Shown here: piece by piece, positions 8,292-17,127 of the stretch
How the letters are laid out: each line of letters begins with the position of its first letter
Position numbering within the stretch: the first letter of the stretch is position 1
Assembly (NCBI GenBank): GCA_002364755.1
Contig: DEZI01000034.1
Span: 14,183-78,182, forward strand
Direction: 5' to 3'
DNA: 64,000 nt
Source: Stenotrophomonas maltophilia
GTDB taxonomy: Bacteria > Pseudomonadota > Gammaproteobacteria > Xanthomonadales > Xanthomonadaceae
Made by a program: the position numbers and the translations under genes
The notes under the pieces: model-generated
Seen by the model: the letters and a program-made list of their open reading frames with translations, nothing else
What the model was told of the DNA's origin: nothing
Database searches by the model: none

Positions 8292-8789
8292 ATGGCCATC
8301 AAGACAGCGGAAGACCTCTTCATCCATGAACTGTCCGACATCTACAGTGCCGAAAAGCAGCTGACCAAGGCCCTGCCCCGCTTGGCCCGTGCCGCAGAGA
8401 ACCCGGACCTGGCTGCAGCCTTTGAAACCCACCTGGAGGAAACCCAGGGCCAGATCGAACGTATCGATCAGGTCGTCGACGTCCTGGGTATCCGCCTGAA
8501 GCGGATCAAATGCGCGGCGATGGAAGGCCTGGTCGAGGAAGGCAAGGAGGTCATCGATGCCATCGACAAGGGCCCGGTACGGGATGCGGCGCTGATTGGC
8601 GGCGCGCAGAAGGTCGAGCATTACGAGATCGCCTCGTACGGCACCATCGCCGCGCTGGCCAAACAGCTTGGTTACAAGGATGCGCTGCCGTTGCTGCTGG
8701 AAACGCTGGAAGAGGAAAAGGCCACCGACGAGAAGCTGACCCTGCTGGCCAAGGGCGGCGGCAATGCCAAGGCGGCCCAGGCGGCCTGA
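8292..8789 (+). CDS. YciE/YciF-type ferritin-like protein (DUF892)
   Basis: A 165-residue, helix-rich protein. The start MAIKTAEDLFIHELSDIYSAEKQ and the later GAQKVEHYEIASYGT segment are hallmarks of the YciE/YciF family, whose four-helix bundle carries a ferritin-like di-iron site. The Glu residues of SAEKQL, ETHLEETQ, VEHYE and LEEEKATDE fit the metal ligands. These proteins are stress-induced but their reaction is unknown. GAAAGGA precedes the ATG. The short, low-complexity Gly/Ala C terminus is normal for the family. Confidence 0.9.
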   Translation: MAIKTAEDLFIHELSDIYSAEKQLTKALPRLARAAENPDLAAAFETHLEETQGQIERIDQVVDVLGIRLKRIKCAAMEGLVEEGKEVIDAIDKGPVRDAALIGGAQKVEHYEIASYGTIAALAKQLGYKDALPLLLETLEEEKATDEKLTLLAKGGGNAKAAQAA

Positions 8790-8859
8790 GCCAGGTACCG
8801 TTTGACCCGGCGCCGCCCATGATGGCGGCGCCGTTGTACCACGCACTGACGAGGCCTGC

Positions 8860-9138
8860 ATGCATCCGGATATCCTTGGCTGGGCGGCAACCATCGTGCT
8901 GATGGCCACGCTGATCCGGCAGATGGTGAAGCAATGGCAGTCACCCCACCCGGAAACGGTTTCGAAGTGGTTGTTCCTGGGCCAGATGACCGCCTCCACG
9001 CTGTTCACGATCTACAGCGTGTTGTTGGGCTCCACGGTATTCGTGGTAACCAATGTGCTGCTCCTGCTGACTGCGGTGGTGGGTCAAGCCCTGGCGTGGC
9101 GTCGCCGCCGAGTCGTTACCCGCACGCGCAGGGGTTGA
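8860..9138 (+). CDS. SemiSWEET-like small PQ-loop membrane protein
   Basis: A 92-residue protein with three predicted membrane helices (about 6-22, 38-55 and 60-80) and the spacing of bacterial SemiSWEET/PQ-loop proteins, which dimerise to form a sugar-permeable pore. The first helix region is GWAATIVLMATLIRQMVKQW and the family TVSKW-type motif follows. The stop codon is two bases before the next gene, so the two are probably one transcript. Transport activity is not established by sequence. Confidence 0.72.
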   Translation: MHPDILGWAATIVLMATLIRQMVKQWQSPHPETVSKWLFLGQMTASTLFTIYSVLLGSTVFVVTNVLLLLTAVVGQALAWRRRRVVTRTRRG

Positions 9139-9140
9139 CC

Positions 9141-9695
9141 ATGCACGCGAAGACCGCCCTGATCATCATCGACCTGTTCAGCCTGTTCGATTTCCCCGAA
9201 GGGTCCGCGCTTGGCCCTTTGGCCGTCCAGGCTGCCGGCAAGGCGGCGGTGCTCAGGGATGCGTTTGACGAACGGGAATTACCGGTCATCTTCGCCAACG
9301 ACAATTTTGGTGAATGGAAACGGGACTTTCCTACCTTGGTAAAAGCGTGCCGCGAGCACGGCGGGCATGCCGCTGACATCGCCCGGCGTCTTGCGCCGAA
9401 GGCACGACATTACTTCATCCTCAAGCCGAAGCACTCGGCCTTCCTGGCGACGCCACTCCCCGTGCTGCTGGCAAAGCTGGGCGTGCAGCGCGTGGCGCTC
9501 GCAGGCATGGCGCTGGACTCCTGCGTGCTGGCCACGGCGCTGGATGCTAATTCACGTGAATACGAGACAGTGGTGGCCTGGGAAGCGACTGCAGCGCTGC
9601 CCGACCGGCGTCAGCCCTCGCTGCAGCTGCTGCAGCGCTCCGGTGCCGCCAAGGTGCTTGGCATGCGTGAGGTCATCGCGCTTCTCGATACGTGA
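9141..9695 (+). CDS. isochorismatase-family cysteine hydrolase
   Basis: A 184-residue protein. The catalytic triad of the family can be read as Asp11 (ALIIIDLFS), Lys95 (ILKPKHSAF) and Cys128 (GMALDSCVLAT). Relatives hydrolyse amides such as nicotinamide or ureido compounds; the substrate here is unknown. It starts two bases after the preceding small membrane protein gene, which suggests coupled expression. Confidence 0.85.
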   Translation: MHAKTALIIIDLFSLFDFPEGSALGPLAVQAAGKAAVLRDAFDERELPVIFANDNFGEWKRDFPTLVKACREHGGHAADIARRLAPKARHYFILKPKHSAFLATPLPVLLAKLGVQRVALAGMALDSCVLATALDANSREYETVVAWEATAALPDRRQPSLQLLQRSGAAKVLGMREVIALLDT

Positions 9696-9719
9696 CCATT
9701 GGGGTCAATCCATTGCAGT

Positions 9720-10142
9720 TCACGCCAGGTGCGGCTGTACCACCGCTGTGAGATGGTCCATGGCCGCCCATGGGCTGCCCTCTCTGCCCGCGCGCCTTAC
9801 GAAGCCACGCCAGTCGGCATACGCTGCCTGGCTCAGTTCACGGGCCTCCGCGGGAAGCAACCGCATCGACCAGTAGGGAAGCATCCGGCGTCCTACACGC
9901 CCTCGCGCCAGCTCGATGATTTCGCGGTGGCTGCTGGCTCCCAGTATCCGCGCATAAGCGACGTCCAAGGCATCTTCTGGCCCCTCGATGTACTGCAGGA
10001 ATCGCTGCCCGTCGAACAGCAATACACCGGTGATGCCTGCATCGTGGTTGAAGCGGGCCGCGTCCTCGACCATCGCTGTCAGGCGTTGCGGATCAAGGTC
10101 GGGGAGCGCCTCACTCGCGTATGCGATTGCACGGTTTGCCAT
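9720..10142 (-). CDS. BLUF-domain blue-light sensor
   Basis: A 140-residue protein made almost wholly of one BLUF domain, which binds FAD and senses blue light. The flavin-contacting residues are present: Tyr8 (AYAS), Asn32 (FNHDAGITGVLLF), Gln50 (RFLQYIEGP) and the Trp91/Met93 pair (YWSM). No output domain is attached, so signalling must go through a protein partner, as in the stand-alone BLUF proteins of cyanobacteria and Acinetobacter. It is convergent with the cysteine hydrolase gene. Confidence 0.92.
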   Translation of the reverse strand: MANRAIAYASEALPDLDPQRLTAMVEDAARFNHDAGITGVLLFDGQRFLQYIEGPEDALDVAYARILGASSHREIIELARGRVGRRMLPYWSMRLLPAEARELSQAAYADWRGFVRRAGREGSPWAAMDHLTAVVQPHLA

Positions 10143-10189
10143 GGGGGTTGCGGATGGGTTTGCCTGTGAGCAACTGTACGAATCCCGTG

Positions 10190-10999
10190 TCAACGCCGGG
10201 TCTTCACGCGGCTCTTTTTCCGTGAACGGGGGGGAATTCCTGCGGTTCCGTTGCCCGCATCGGCACCCTGTCCGTAGCGGATCTGGCAGTTGGGGCAGAA
10301 GAAGGTACGCCGATGCGTCGTGCCCATGTACTGCTTGCTGACCGGTCCGCCGCATCCGGGGCAGCTGCGTTTGGTATGCACCTTCCAGTGTTTCTTGAGT
10401 TCGAAGCCACGCTTCCATTGCAGGAAATCGAAGCTGTACTCCCGTGCCTGGTTGATGAGCGAGGTCAGCACGCGCGGTGGCAGGTCCCCCACACGGTTGC
10501 CTGGATGGATGCGGGTCCGGAACAGAACTTCGTTCTTGATGATGTTGCCCACGCCGGAAAACACCGTCTGGTCCAGCAGCGCATCACAGACCAGCACGTC
10601 GGGCATGGCCTTCAGCTTGAGCCGCGCCAGCCGAACATCCCAAGCATCGTTCATGACGTCGGCGCGCCAATCGTAGACGTCATCCAGCGGCTGATTGATC
10701 AGTTTGACCGAGCAGGTATAGAAATTCAGCTCGCCCTTGTCGAACTGCAGGCCCACGCGAGGAGCCACGTCCTTGCGGGCGTCAATGCGATAGCTGCCGA
10801 ACATCAACAAGTGGATGCGCAACGTAACGTGGCTGAATTCCAGAAGGAAATGCTTGCCCCAGCTGCGTACCGCCTTGACCCGGCGGCCTATCAGCGGCGT
10901 CAGATCAACGGAGGTCGTGCCGCTGGCCTGCCGGACCGTTTTTCCCTTGAAGCGGGCGGCTGCCTCCCGCAACAAAACGATGGAAGGACCCTCAGGCAT
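10190..10999 (-). CDS. Fpg/Nei-family DNA glycosylase
   Basis: A 269-residue base-excision repair enzyme. The invariant N terminus MPEGP supplies Pro2 (the nucleophile after Met removal) and Glu3. FSGVGNIIKNEVLF is the helix-two-turn-helix, and the C-terminal zinc finger reads CPGCGG...FFCPNC. Nei/Fpg enzymes remove oxidised bases and cut the strand. The last 30 residues after the finger are basic and non-conserved. The start overlaps the stop of the preceding DUF72 gene by eight bases, so the two are translationally coupled. Confidence 0.92.
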   Translation of the reverse strand: MPEGPSIVLLREAAARFKGKTVRQASGTTSVDLTPLIGRRVKAVRSWGKHFLLEFSHVTLRIHLLMFGSYRIDARKDVAPRVGLQFDKGELNFYTCSVKLINQPLDDVYDWRADVMNDAWDVRLARLKLKAMPDVLVCDALLDQTVFSGVGNIIKNEVLFRTRIHPGNRVGDLPPRVLTSLINQAREYSFDFLQWKRGFELKKHWKVHTKRSCPGCGGPVSKQYMGTTHRRTFFCPNCQIRYGQGADAGNGTAGIPPRSRKKSRVKTRR

Positions 11000-11753
11000 C
11001 TGCGTTCTCCAGCAACGCCCGCAGGTGCAGCGCATTGGGTACCGCGTGGCCGAGTGCGGTGTTGTCCAGGATGATCCAGGCGGGGCCCTGCCACGCCGCC
11101 TGCCTGGCCTGCTCTGCCAGATCGCGCAGCTCATTCCCGGCATAGCTGCTGTAGTACATGCGCGGGCGGCCATGCCAACGCCAGTAGCTCCAGTGCCTCG
11201 CACCTCCGGGCACGGCGGCCTGCGGGCAGCGCGCGGGGTCTGCCGCGACGCGAGCGATATCGTGCGACACCATCATGGTTTCGGCTGAATCGGTGAACCA
11301 GCTGTCATGCCGCGGTTCGCAGGCCACAAGCGCCGAAGTGCGCCGACGCAGGGCCCGGAAGAACGCGGATGCCGTGCGTCCGTCGTATTCCAGGCGTGGC
11401 GGCAGCTGCAGCAGCAGCGCGCCCAGCCGGTCGCCCAACTGCTCTACTCCCTGCAGGAAAGGCTCAAGCAAAGGCGCCGCGCCCTTCAGTCCGCATTCGT
11501 GGCTGATGGTCTGGGGCATCTTCACCGAGAAGCGAAAGCCCTCGGGAACACTCTGCGCCCATCGCGCGTAGGTCTCAGGCTTGTGTGGCCGATAGAACGA
11601 CGAATTGATCTCCACCAGCCCAAACCGTGTGGCATAACGCTGCAGTGCGCTGTCCCCCTCACCGAATCCAGCGGCATCCCGCGAGGGCAACGACCAGCCC
11701 GCGCAACCGACGCGGACGGTTGGGACACGGACGGAGGGCGCCTGTCGGTTCAT
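10992..11753 (-). CDS. DUF72-family protein (YecE-like)
   Basis: A 253-residue TIM-barrel-like protein. RVGCAGWSLP at the start, VEINSSFYRPHKPETYARWA, FSVKMPQTISHE and LLQLPP are the family signatures. Function is unknown; an iron-sulfur or nucleic-acid role has been suggested for relatives. Overlap with the DNA glycosylase gene suggests a shared role in DNA maintenance, which is inference. No obvious defect is seen. Confidence 0.88.
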   Translation of the reverse strand: MNRQAPSVRVPTVRVGCAGWSLPSRDAAGFGEGDSALQRYATRFGLVEINSSFYRPHKPETYARWAQSVPEGFRFSVKMPQTISHECGLKGAAPLLEPFLQGVEQLGDRLGALLLQLPPRLEYDGRTASAFFRALRRRTSALVACEPRHDSWFTDSAETMMVSHDIARVAADPARCPQAAVPGGARHWSYWRWHGRPRMYYSSYAGNELRDLAEQARQAAWQGPAWIILDNTALGHAVPNALHLRALLENADA

Positions 11754-11775
11754 GATGTCGCTTCAGCGCGCCTGC

Positions 11776-12138
11776 TCAAGCATGCGGGTGCGCCACAGCC
11801 GCAGCAGACGTTGGCGCAGCAGACGTTGCCGCAGCAGGCATGGCTGCAGGAATGCCAGGCAGTCTCCGCTCACTGGCTGCCGCCAGGGCCTGGTTGATCC
11901 GGTGCGTGGTGCCACGCTGGCCTGGCTCCACGCCGATGAGGTAGACGAAGTGACCATCGCAGCGCAGCTGTACCGATTCCAAGCCTTCAGTGTCAGCCAG
12001 AACCCGCTTCAGCGCCTTGGTCCAGCCGCGGCCCGGCGCGCGGGCCAGCTCGACCACCACCACGGATTCGCCGCAATCGAGCGGCAGGGCTTCCAGGCGA
12101 ACAACCTTTGGCATTGATGCGTTTTCCAGAGCGGTCAT
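11776..12138 (-). CDS. small protein of unknown function with Ala/Pro-rich tail
   Basis: A 120-residue protein I do not recognise. The core (about residues 9-85) is a plausible alpha/beta domain containing ESVVVVELARAPGRGWTKALKRVL and CDGHFVYLIGVEP. The last 30 residues are a low-complexity Ala/Pro/Thr/Ser tail encoded by an imperfect short repeat of CAGCAGACGTTGC near 11808-11835. AGGAG lies nine bases before the ATG I chose. It is upstream of the DUF72 gene on the same strand, 22 bases apart. Confidence 0.65.
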   Translation of the reverse strand: MTALENASMPKVVRLEALPLDCGESVVVVELARAPGRGWTKALKRVLADTEGLESVQLRCDGHFVYLIGVEPGQRGTTHRINQALAAASERRLPGIPAAMPAAATSAAPTSAAAVAHPHA

Positions 12139-12362
12139 GGCGCGAAACTCCTGCGGTATGGCGACGGCCGCAGTATCCACGGGCCCTGCCAAGGCGCCGT
12201 CAACGCCGGGCGGTCCCCGCGTGTACGCAACGCGTTCGCATCGTGCACACGGCAACAAGCCGCGGTGTTGATAGATGGCAGCGGAGACTATCTACAACGC
12301 ACCTGGGACGCCGCGCCCTGCCACGGAACAGATGCGCCCACCAACACTGAACGAGGTTTCCC

Positions 12363-12551
12363 ATGAGCAAGCTGCCATTCAACCCGACCGGCGATGCCAG
12401 TGACCAGGACAAGGCCCACACACCGGACAAGGTACGCACCGACCAGAGCTGGAAGAAGGGCAAGGATATGCCGGAGCAGGAGGAAACCGCACACCCGGAC
12501 GACTACGAGCGTCCGCCAGCGGACCCGACTGCTGGCAAAGCCGATCGCTGA
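12363..12551 (+). CDS. small hydrophilic protein, likely disordered
   Basis: A 62-residue protein rich in Asp, Lys, Pro and Glu with no hydrophobic core, starting MSKLPFNPTGDASDQDKAHT. The composition resembles small stress-related disordered proteins, but no family is claimed. It faces the gene at 12577 convergently. Confidence 0.6.
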   Translation: MSKLPFNPTGDASDQDKAHTPDKVRTDQSWKKGKDMPEQEETAHPDDYERPPADPTAGKADR

Positions 12552-12576
12552 TGCAGGACCGCGCGCTGTGCAGGGT

Positions 12577-12894
12577 TCAAAGCGAATCGAACCAACCAGC
12601 GTACGGCGTGTTCTTGATCAGGTACCGGTTGTAATCCTTGCTGCCGTCCGTCCACCACTGCGGCCCGCGCTCGCCCAGCCCGTGCTTGGCCGCATCCACC
12701 GCACGCCGCGCCGTGCGTAGCGCCTGCGCATCGCCGCCCCTCATCGCGGCCTGCACCGCCCGGCGCGCGTCCATCAGGCGGGCCACCCAGGTGGCCCGTT
12801 CCTGCGCCGAAAGGTGGGGATTGGTGGCCCGCCACAGGCGCCCGCGCACGACGATATAGCGGCGGTCCGGCGTCAGGGGCGGCGACGTACTCAC
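12577..12894 (-). CDS. small conserved-looking protein of unknown function
   Basis: A 105-residue protein starting RRYIVVRGRLWRATNPHLS after a short N-terminal tail. A basic helix rich in Ala/Arg follows, then a GPQWWTDGSKDYNRYLIKNTPYAGWF ending. I have the impression of a family common in Proteobacteria but cannot name it. Its start overlaps the stop of the upstream alcohol dehydrogenase by four bases (ATGA), so the two are translationally coupled. Confidence 0.7.
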   Translation of the reverse strand: MSTSPPLTPDRRYIVVRGRLWRATNPHLSAQERATWVARLMDARRAVQAAMRGGDAQALRTARRAVDAAKHGLGERGPQWWTDGSKDYNRYLIKNTPYAGWFDSL

Positions 12895-14057
12895 GGCGTC
12901 AGCACGATCTTCCGGCAGTCGTCATCCTTGGCGTCGAACATCGCATAGCCCTGCGCAGCCTCGGCCAGCGTCATCCGATGCGAAATGATGTTGCCCGGGT
13001 CCAGCTTCCCTTCCAGGATGGCCGTAAGCAGTTCCGGCATCAACCCTTGCACATGGGTCTGGCCCATCTTGAAGGTCAGGCCCTTGTCGAACGCATCGCC
13101 CAGCAGGAACCCGTGGATGAAACCGGCGTATACACCCGGAATGCTGACCACGCCGCCGCGTCTTGCAGCCGCGATGCACTGGCGGATCGCCACGCCACTG
13201 CTGCCCTCCAGCTTCACGGCGGTCAGTGCGCTTTCCAGCGCGCTGCCTTCCGCCTCGAAACCGACCGCCTCGATGCAGGCGTCGACGCCACGCCCGCTGG
13301 TCTGGCTGACAATGTAGTCGGCCGGATCATCCACCTTGCTGAAATCGATGGGCGTCACCCCATAGGTGCGTTCCGCAAACGCCAGCCGATAGGGCAGATG
13401 GTCGACCATGAAGATGGTCTCGGCGCCCAGCAGGCGGCAACAGGCCGCACTCATCAACCCGACCGGGCCGGCACCGAAGATCGCGACGGTCGAGCCCGGC
13501 TTGACCCCGGCATTCAAGGCAGCCTGATAGCCGGTCGGCAGGATGTCGGACAGGAACAGCACCTGCTCATCGGCCACCCCCTCGGGGATGCGCAGCGGGC
13601 CGACGTTGGCCTTGGGCACGCGCACGAATTCGGCCTGGCCACCGGCCACACCGCCATAGAGATGGCTGTAGCCGAACAGCGCCGCCGGGGGCATCAGACC
13701 CTTGGCATTCAGTGCCGCGCCGTTGCCTGGGTTGGTGGTCTCGCACGCGGCGTACTCGGCCAGCTGGCAGTGGAAGCATTCGCCGCAGGCAATCACGAAC
13801 GGGATGACCACACGATCACCCGGGCGCACCTGGGTAACGCCCTTGCCGACCTCTTCCACCACGCCCATGAATTCGTGGCCGAGCACATCGCCGGTATGCA
13901 GGTCGGGAATCTTGCCGCGATACAGATGCAGGTCGGAGCCACAGATGGCCGTGGCAGTGACGCGCAGGATGAGATCGTCGTCGGCAGCCAGCACCGGGTC
14001 CGGCACGGTTTCGACGCGCACATCCTTGCGGCCGTGGTAGGTCAATGCCTGCATCAT
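12891..14057 (-). CDS. zinc-dependent alcohol/formaldehyde dehydrogenase-like protein
   Basis: A 388-residue medium-chain dehydrogenase. The catalytic zinc region AICGSDLHLYRG and HTGDVLGHEFMG, the structural-zinc cysteines of CGECFHCQLAEYAAC, and the cofactor motif GAGPVGLMSA are all present. The insertion pattern and the VDACIEAVGFEAEG stretch match the glutathione-independent formaldehyde dehydrogenase-like subgroup, often annotated as a threonine dehydrogenase relative. It is the first gene of a two-gene operon with the 105-residue protein. Confidence 0.9.
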   Translation of the reverse strand: MMQALTYHGRKDVRVETVPDPVLAADDDLILRVTATAICGSDLHLYRGKIPDLHTGDVLGHEFMGVVEEVGKGVTQVRPGDRVVIPFVIACGECFHCQLAEYAACETTNPGNGAALNAKGLMPPAALFGYSHLYGGVAGGQAEFVRVPKANVGPLRIPEGVADEQVLFLSDILPTGYQAALNAGVKPGSTVAIFGAGPVGLMSAACCRLLGAETIFMVDHLPYRLAFAERTYGVTPIDFSKVDDPADYIVSQTSGRGVDACIEAVGFEAEGSALESALTAVKLEGSSGVAIRQCIAAARRGGVVSIPGVYAGFIHGFLLGDAFDKGLTFKMGQTHVQGLMPELLTAILEGKLDPGNIISHRMTLAEAAQGYAMFDAKDDDCRKIVLTP

Positions 14058-14168
14058 CGCTCTCCTTCAGGTGGGAGCAAGCAGCGTGGCACGCACGTGC
14101 GGCGCCTCAGGTGACCCCCGGGTGTGCGCCGCGTGGAGTGCGCTGCATGCACCGGTTAACAGGTGCCT

Positions 14169-14645
14169 TCAGCGCGCCCGCGAATCAATGCTGATCTCCC
14201 CGGAGGTTTCCAGCATTGCCAGGGCGATGTCATGGTGGCCATCGCAGCCGGCCTTGCGCATCGCCACGTCCAGGTCTTCCGGGGCCACGTTGCAGCGGCG
14301 CAGCTGGTCCCAGAACACCTTGCCGTTGCGCACCAGCACCACCGGTGCGCCCTCGACCCAGCGGTGCAGGCGGCGGCTGCGCGCGGTGACGAAACCCACC
14401 AGCCAGTTCAGGCTCAGCAAAGTACTGGCCAGAATTAGGCCGCCCAGGAGCGAGGTGTCCTCGCCGATCAGCGAGTTCTGCACGGCCGTGCCCAGCAGCA
14501 CGATCACCAGCATGTCGAACGGCGCGGACTGGCCGATGGAACGCTTGCCACTGAGGCGCGACAGCAGCAGCACTACGATGTAGACGGCCGTGGCCCGCAG
14601 CACGAACTCGAACCAGGGCATGCCAAGGTCGAACAGGTCGGTCAC
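14169..14645 (-). CDS. DUF421 (YetF-like) membrane protein
   Basis: A 158-residue protein with three N-terminal membrane helices (to about residue 85) and a cytoplasmic DUF421 domain containing RLSGKRSIGQ and a PVVLVRNGKVFWDQLRR segment. Start is GTG with AAGGAGAG upstream. Family members are inner-membrane proteins of uncertain role, linked to spore or envelope processes in Bacillus. This is at the short end for the family, lacking an extended C terminus. Confidence 0.85.
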   Translation of the reverse strand: MTDLFDLGMPWFEFVLRATAVYIVVLLLSRLSGKRSIGQSAPFDMLVIVLLGTAVQNSLIGEDTSLLGGLILASTLLSLNWLVGFVTARSRRLHRWVEGAPVVLVRNGKVFWDQLRRCNVAPEDLDVAMRKAGCDGHHDIALAMLETSGEISIDSRAR

Positions 14646-14725
14646 GGATTCTCTCCTTGCAGGACCTGTGGGCAGGGATACAAGACCTTACGTCCACGGC
14701 ACGTGACCTGCGCCGATGCGGCCGG

Positions 14726-15583
14726 CTACAGCGGGTGCACGGCCCACTCGCCGTTCGAGAATCCCTTGCGCAGGATGCGATAGGCATCGCGGTCGAACAC
14801 CGCATCGTCGCGACGCAGCCGCCGTGCGGCCGCCAGCGTCCTTGCACTGCCGTGGTAGAACCAGCCCTCCACCACGTGGAACTGGCGCATGGCCGCGCCC
14901 GATTCCTCAATGGCGACCGGGCCAGCGTACGGCCACTCCACGATTTCCAGCAGCGCAAGCGCATCCGCCAGGCGCTGCTGGTGCTCGGCCAAAGCCTCTT
15001 TCCCGCAGCACGCGCCCGCGCACTGGCGCAGCATCGACCGGAAACAGGGCCGCCCCGGTGGCAGGCGCTCCAGCCCCAGCAGCGAATAGCACAGGCGATT
15101 GTCATCGGCCAGGCGGCGCAAGGCTTCGCGCGCGGCCCGTTCGCTGGAATAGACCCCGTACAGCATCGGCGCCGATGTCAGGTCCACCTCCGCCGAGTGC
15201 ATCACGCTCACCTCACCCCGGTACAGGCGCAGGCTGAACTGCCGTGGCAGTCGCCGCAGCAGGCGGTTGTACAGCGGCTTCTGGGTTTTCACCATCGATG
15301 CTTCCAGCAGCTGTGCGCCGAGATCACCGGCCATGGGCAGATGGCTGATGCGCTCGGACTGGCGCAGCATGGCGGCCTCTTCTGCGGTACGCAGATGGTC
15401 CATCACCCGCGTGCGCAGGTTGATGCTCTTGCCGATGTACAACGGCAGGCCACCTTCACGGCCGTGGAACGTGTAGACACCCGGTAGCGCCGGCAGGGCC
15501 TGGGCCTGCTCGCGCAGGTGTTCGGGGAAGACATAGCCGGCGGCGCGTGCGGAACGGCGCGCGGCCTGTGCGCTGGAGGGCAT
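14726..15583 (-). CDS. cho: Cho-type GIY-YIG excinuclease
   Basis: A 285-residue protein matching Cho, the UvrC paralogue that makes the 3' incision in nucleotide excision repair. The N-terminal GIY-YIG domain reads PGVYTFHGREGGLPLYIGKSINLRTRVMDHL around residues 33-65, with the catalytic Arg and Glu of the following helices present. The C-terminal part contains the cysteines of CFRSMLRQCAGACCGKE, similar to UvrC. In E. coli cho is SOS-induced; I did not find a convincing LexA box upstream. Confidence 0.88.
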   Translation of the reverse strand: MPSSAQAARRSARAAGYVFPEHLREQAQALPALPGVYTFHGREGGLPLYIGKSINLRTRVMDHLRTAEEAAMLRQSERISHLPMAGDLGAQLLEASMVKTQKPLYNRLLRRLPRQFSLRLYRGEVSVMHSAEVDLTSAPMLYGVYSSERAAREALRRLADDNRLCYSLLGLERLPPGRPCFRSMLRQCAGACCGKEALAEHQQRLADALALLEIVEWPYAGPVAIEESGAAMRQFHVVEGWFYHGSARTLAAARRLRRDDAVFDRDAYRILRKGFSNGEWAVHPL

Positions 15584-15766
15584 GTAGGGCAGTAGTGCGA
15601 TGCGGAAGGATCAGCATTCAATGATAGGCAGCGATCGCAACGCCGCCAAAGGGGCGACTCATCACTGCCCTGAACGCTTCACGTTGATGCGCCGCGCACG
15701 TTCCCTGCACGTCGCGCCCGGCGAAACGCCTTCACTCTCAGCCGACCCACTGACGGAGACAACGAC

Positions 15767-16153
15767 GTGACCGCTGCCAACAGTCCGACCGTCGGACATA
15801 CCCGCTGGGCCATCGCAGAAGGGTACATCCCCGCGTGGAGCAATGGCCCGGAACCCGAACTGCAGAGTCACGAGACGTGCTGCATCCTCAATGCGGGCAC
15901 CACTGATGCCCGGATCTCGCTCATGCTGTATTTCGAGGACCGCGCGCCGCAGGGGCCCTACCGCTTCACGGTGGAAGCGCAGCGCACCTGCCACAAACGC
16001 TTCAATGACCTGCAGGACCCGGCGCCGGTACCGCGCGGTGTGGGCTTTTCCTGCGTGATCGAATCGGACGTGCCCGTGGTGGTGCAGCACACGCGGCTGG
16101 ATTCGCGCCAGGCCGAGAACAGCATCATGACGACCATCGCCCACCCCCTCTAG
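15767..16153 (+). CDS. sensory rhodopsin transducer (ASRT) family protein
   Basis: A 128-residue soluble beta-sandwich protein. WAIAEGYIPAWSNGPEPELQSHETCCILNAG near the start and ESDVPVVVQHTRLDSRQAENS at the end are the signatures of the family founded by the Anabaena sensory rhodopsin transducer, which pairs with a photoreceptor or binds sugars or DNA. The start is GTG with GGAG eight bases upstream. No rhodopsin gene is in the window. Homologues are widespread in bacteria lacking rhodopsins, so a light role is not implied. Confidence 0.88.
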   Translation: MTAANSPTVGHTRWAIAEGYIPAWSNGPEPELQSHETCCILNAGTTDARISLMLYFEDRAPQGPYRFTVEAQRTCHKRFNDLQDPAPVPRGVGFSCVIESDVPVVVQHTRLDSRQAENSIMTTIAHPL

Positions 16154-16245
16154 CACCGCCGTGCACGCGGTGGCGACACTGCGGGGTCATCGCGTTTACC
16201 GGTGCACCCGCACAGTGGTGGCCCCTCGCCCCAGGAGTCCCATCG

Positions 16246-17112
16246 ATGGCTGTCCCCCAGTATCCGAAGCCGCCATTCAAGGCGCAGCAGCAGTCCTTCC
16301 CTGGCAAGACCAGCAAGATGGAGCCGCGCCCCGACCACGGCGAACAGAGCTACAAGGGCCACAACCAGCTGGCCGGCAAGAGGGCGCTGATCACCGGGGG
16401 CGACAGCGGCATCGGCGCCGCAGTGGCCATTGCCTATGCGCGTGAAGGTGCCGACGTTGCCATCGCGTTCCTTGAGAGTGAGAAGGACGATGCCGAGGCG
16501 ATCGGCAAGCTCATCCGCGAGGCAGGACAGAAGGCCGCCCTCATCGCGTGCGACATCAGCGATGAGGCCCAGGCCGAGCAACTGGTGAAGCGTGTGGTTC
16601 ATGAGCTCGGCGGCCTGGACATTCTGGTCAACAATGCTGCCTACCAGCGCTACTACCAGTCCTTCGACGAGATCACGATGGATGACTGGCGCAAGACGTT
16701 CGACACCAACGTGCATGCGGTATTCAACCTGACCCGGTTGTGCGTGCCCCACCTGCAGGACGGCGGCTCGGTCATCAACACCGCCTCGGTGAACTCAAAG
16801 AAGCCGACGCCGAACATCCTGCCCTACTCCGCCACAAAGGGCGCGGTCGCCAACCTCACCATCGGCCTGGCTGGTTTGCTGGCGGAGAAGGGCATCCGGG
16901 TCAATGCGGTGCTGCCCGGCCCTATCTGGACGCCGTTCATTCCCGCCGGCATGGCCGCGGAGGAAGTCGAGCAGTTCGGCAGCCAGACACCCTTCGGTCG
17001 CCCCGGGCAGCCGGCCGAGCTGGCATCGGCCTACGTGATGCTGGCTGCCGACAGCGCCAGCTACACCTCCGGTGCGCTGCTGACCATTTCAGGCGGCGCG
17101 GTCACCCTCTAG
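16246..17112 (+). CDS. SDR-family general-stress oxidoreductase (YhdF/YhxC-like)
   Basis: A 288-residue short-chain dehydrogenase with the long hydrophilic N-terminal extension (about 45 residues, MEPRPDHGEQSYKGHNQL) seen in the general-stress subgroup. TGGDSGIG is at about 50-57. The catalytic Tyr and Lys are in YSATKGA, and PFGRPGQPAELA and SGALLTISGG close the fold. Substrate unknown. It follows the ASRT gene by 92 bases on the same strand. Confidence 0.9.
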   Translation: MAVPQYPKPPFKAQQQSFPGKTSKMEPRPDHGEQSYKGHNQLAGKRALITGGDSGIGAAVAIAYAREGADVAIAFLESEKDDAEAIGKLIREAGQKAALIACDISDEAQAEQLVKRVVHELGGLDILVNNAAYQRYYQSFDEITMDDWRKTFDTNVHAVFNLTRLCVPHLQDGGSVINTASVNSKKPTPNILPYSATKGAVANLTIGLAGLLAEKGIRVNAVLPGPIWTPFIPAGMAAEEVEQFGSQTPFGRPGQPAELASAYVMLAADSASYTSGALLTISGGAVTL

Positions 17113-17127
17113 GGGGGCGGAGGTGCC

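Noticed and set aside
15767..16153. Interpretation of the ASRT-family gene as part of a rhodopsin phototaxis system.
   Set aside because: No rhodopsin or halobacterial-type transducer gene is in the window, and the family is common in bacteria without rhodopsins.
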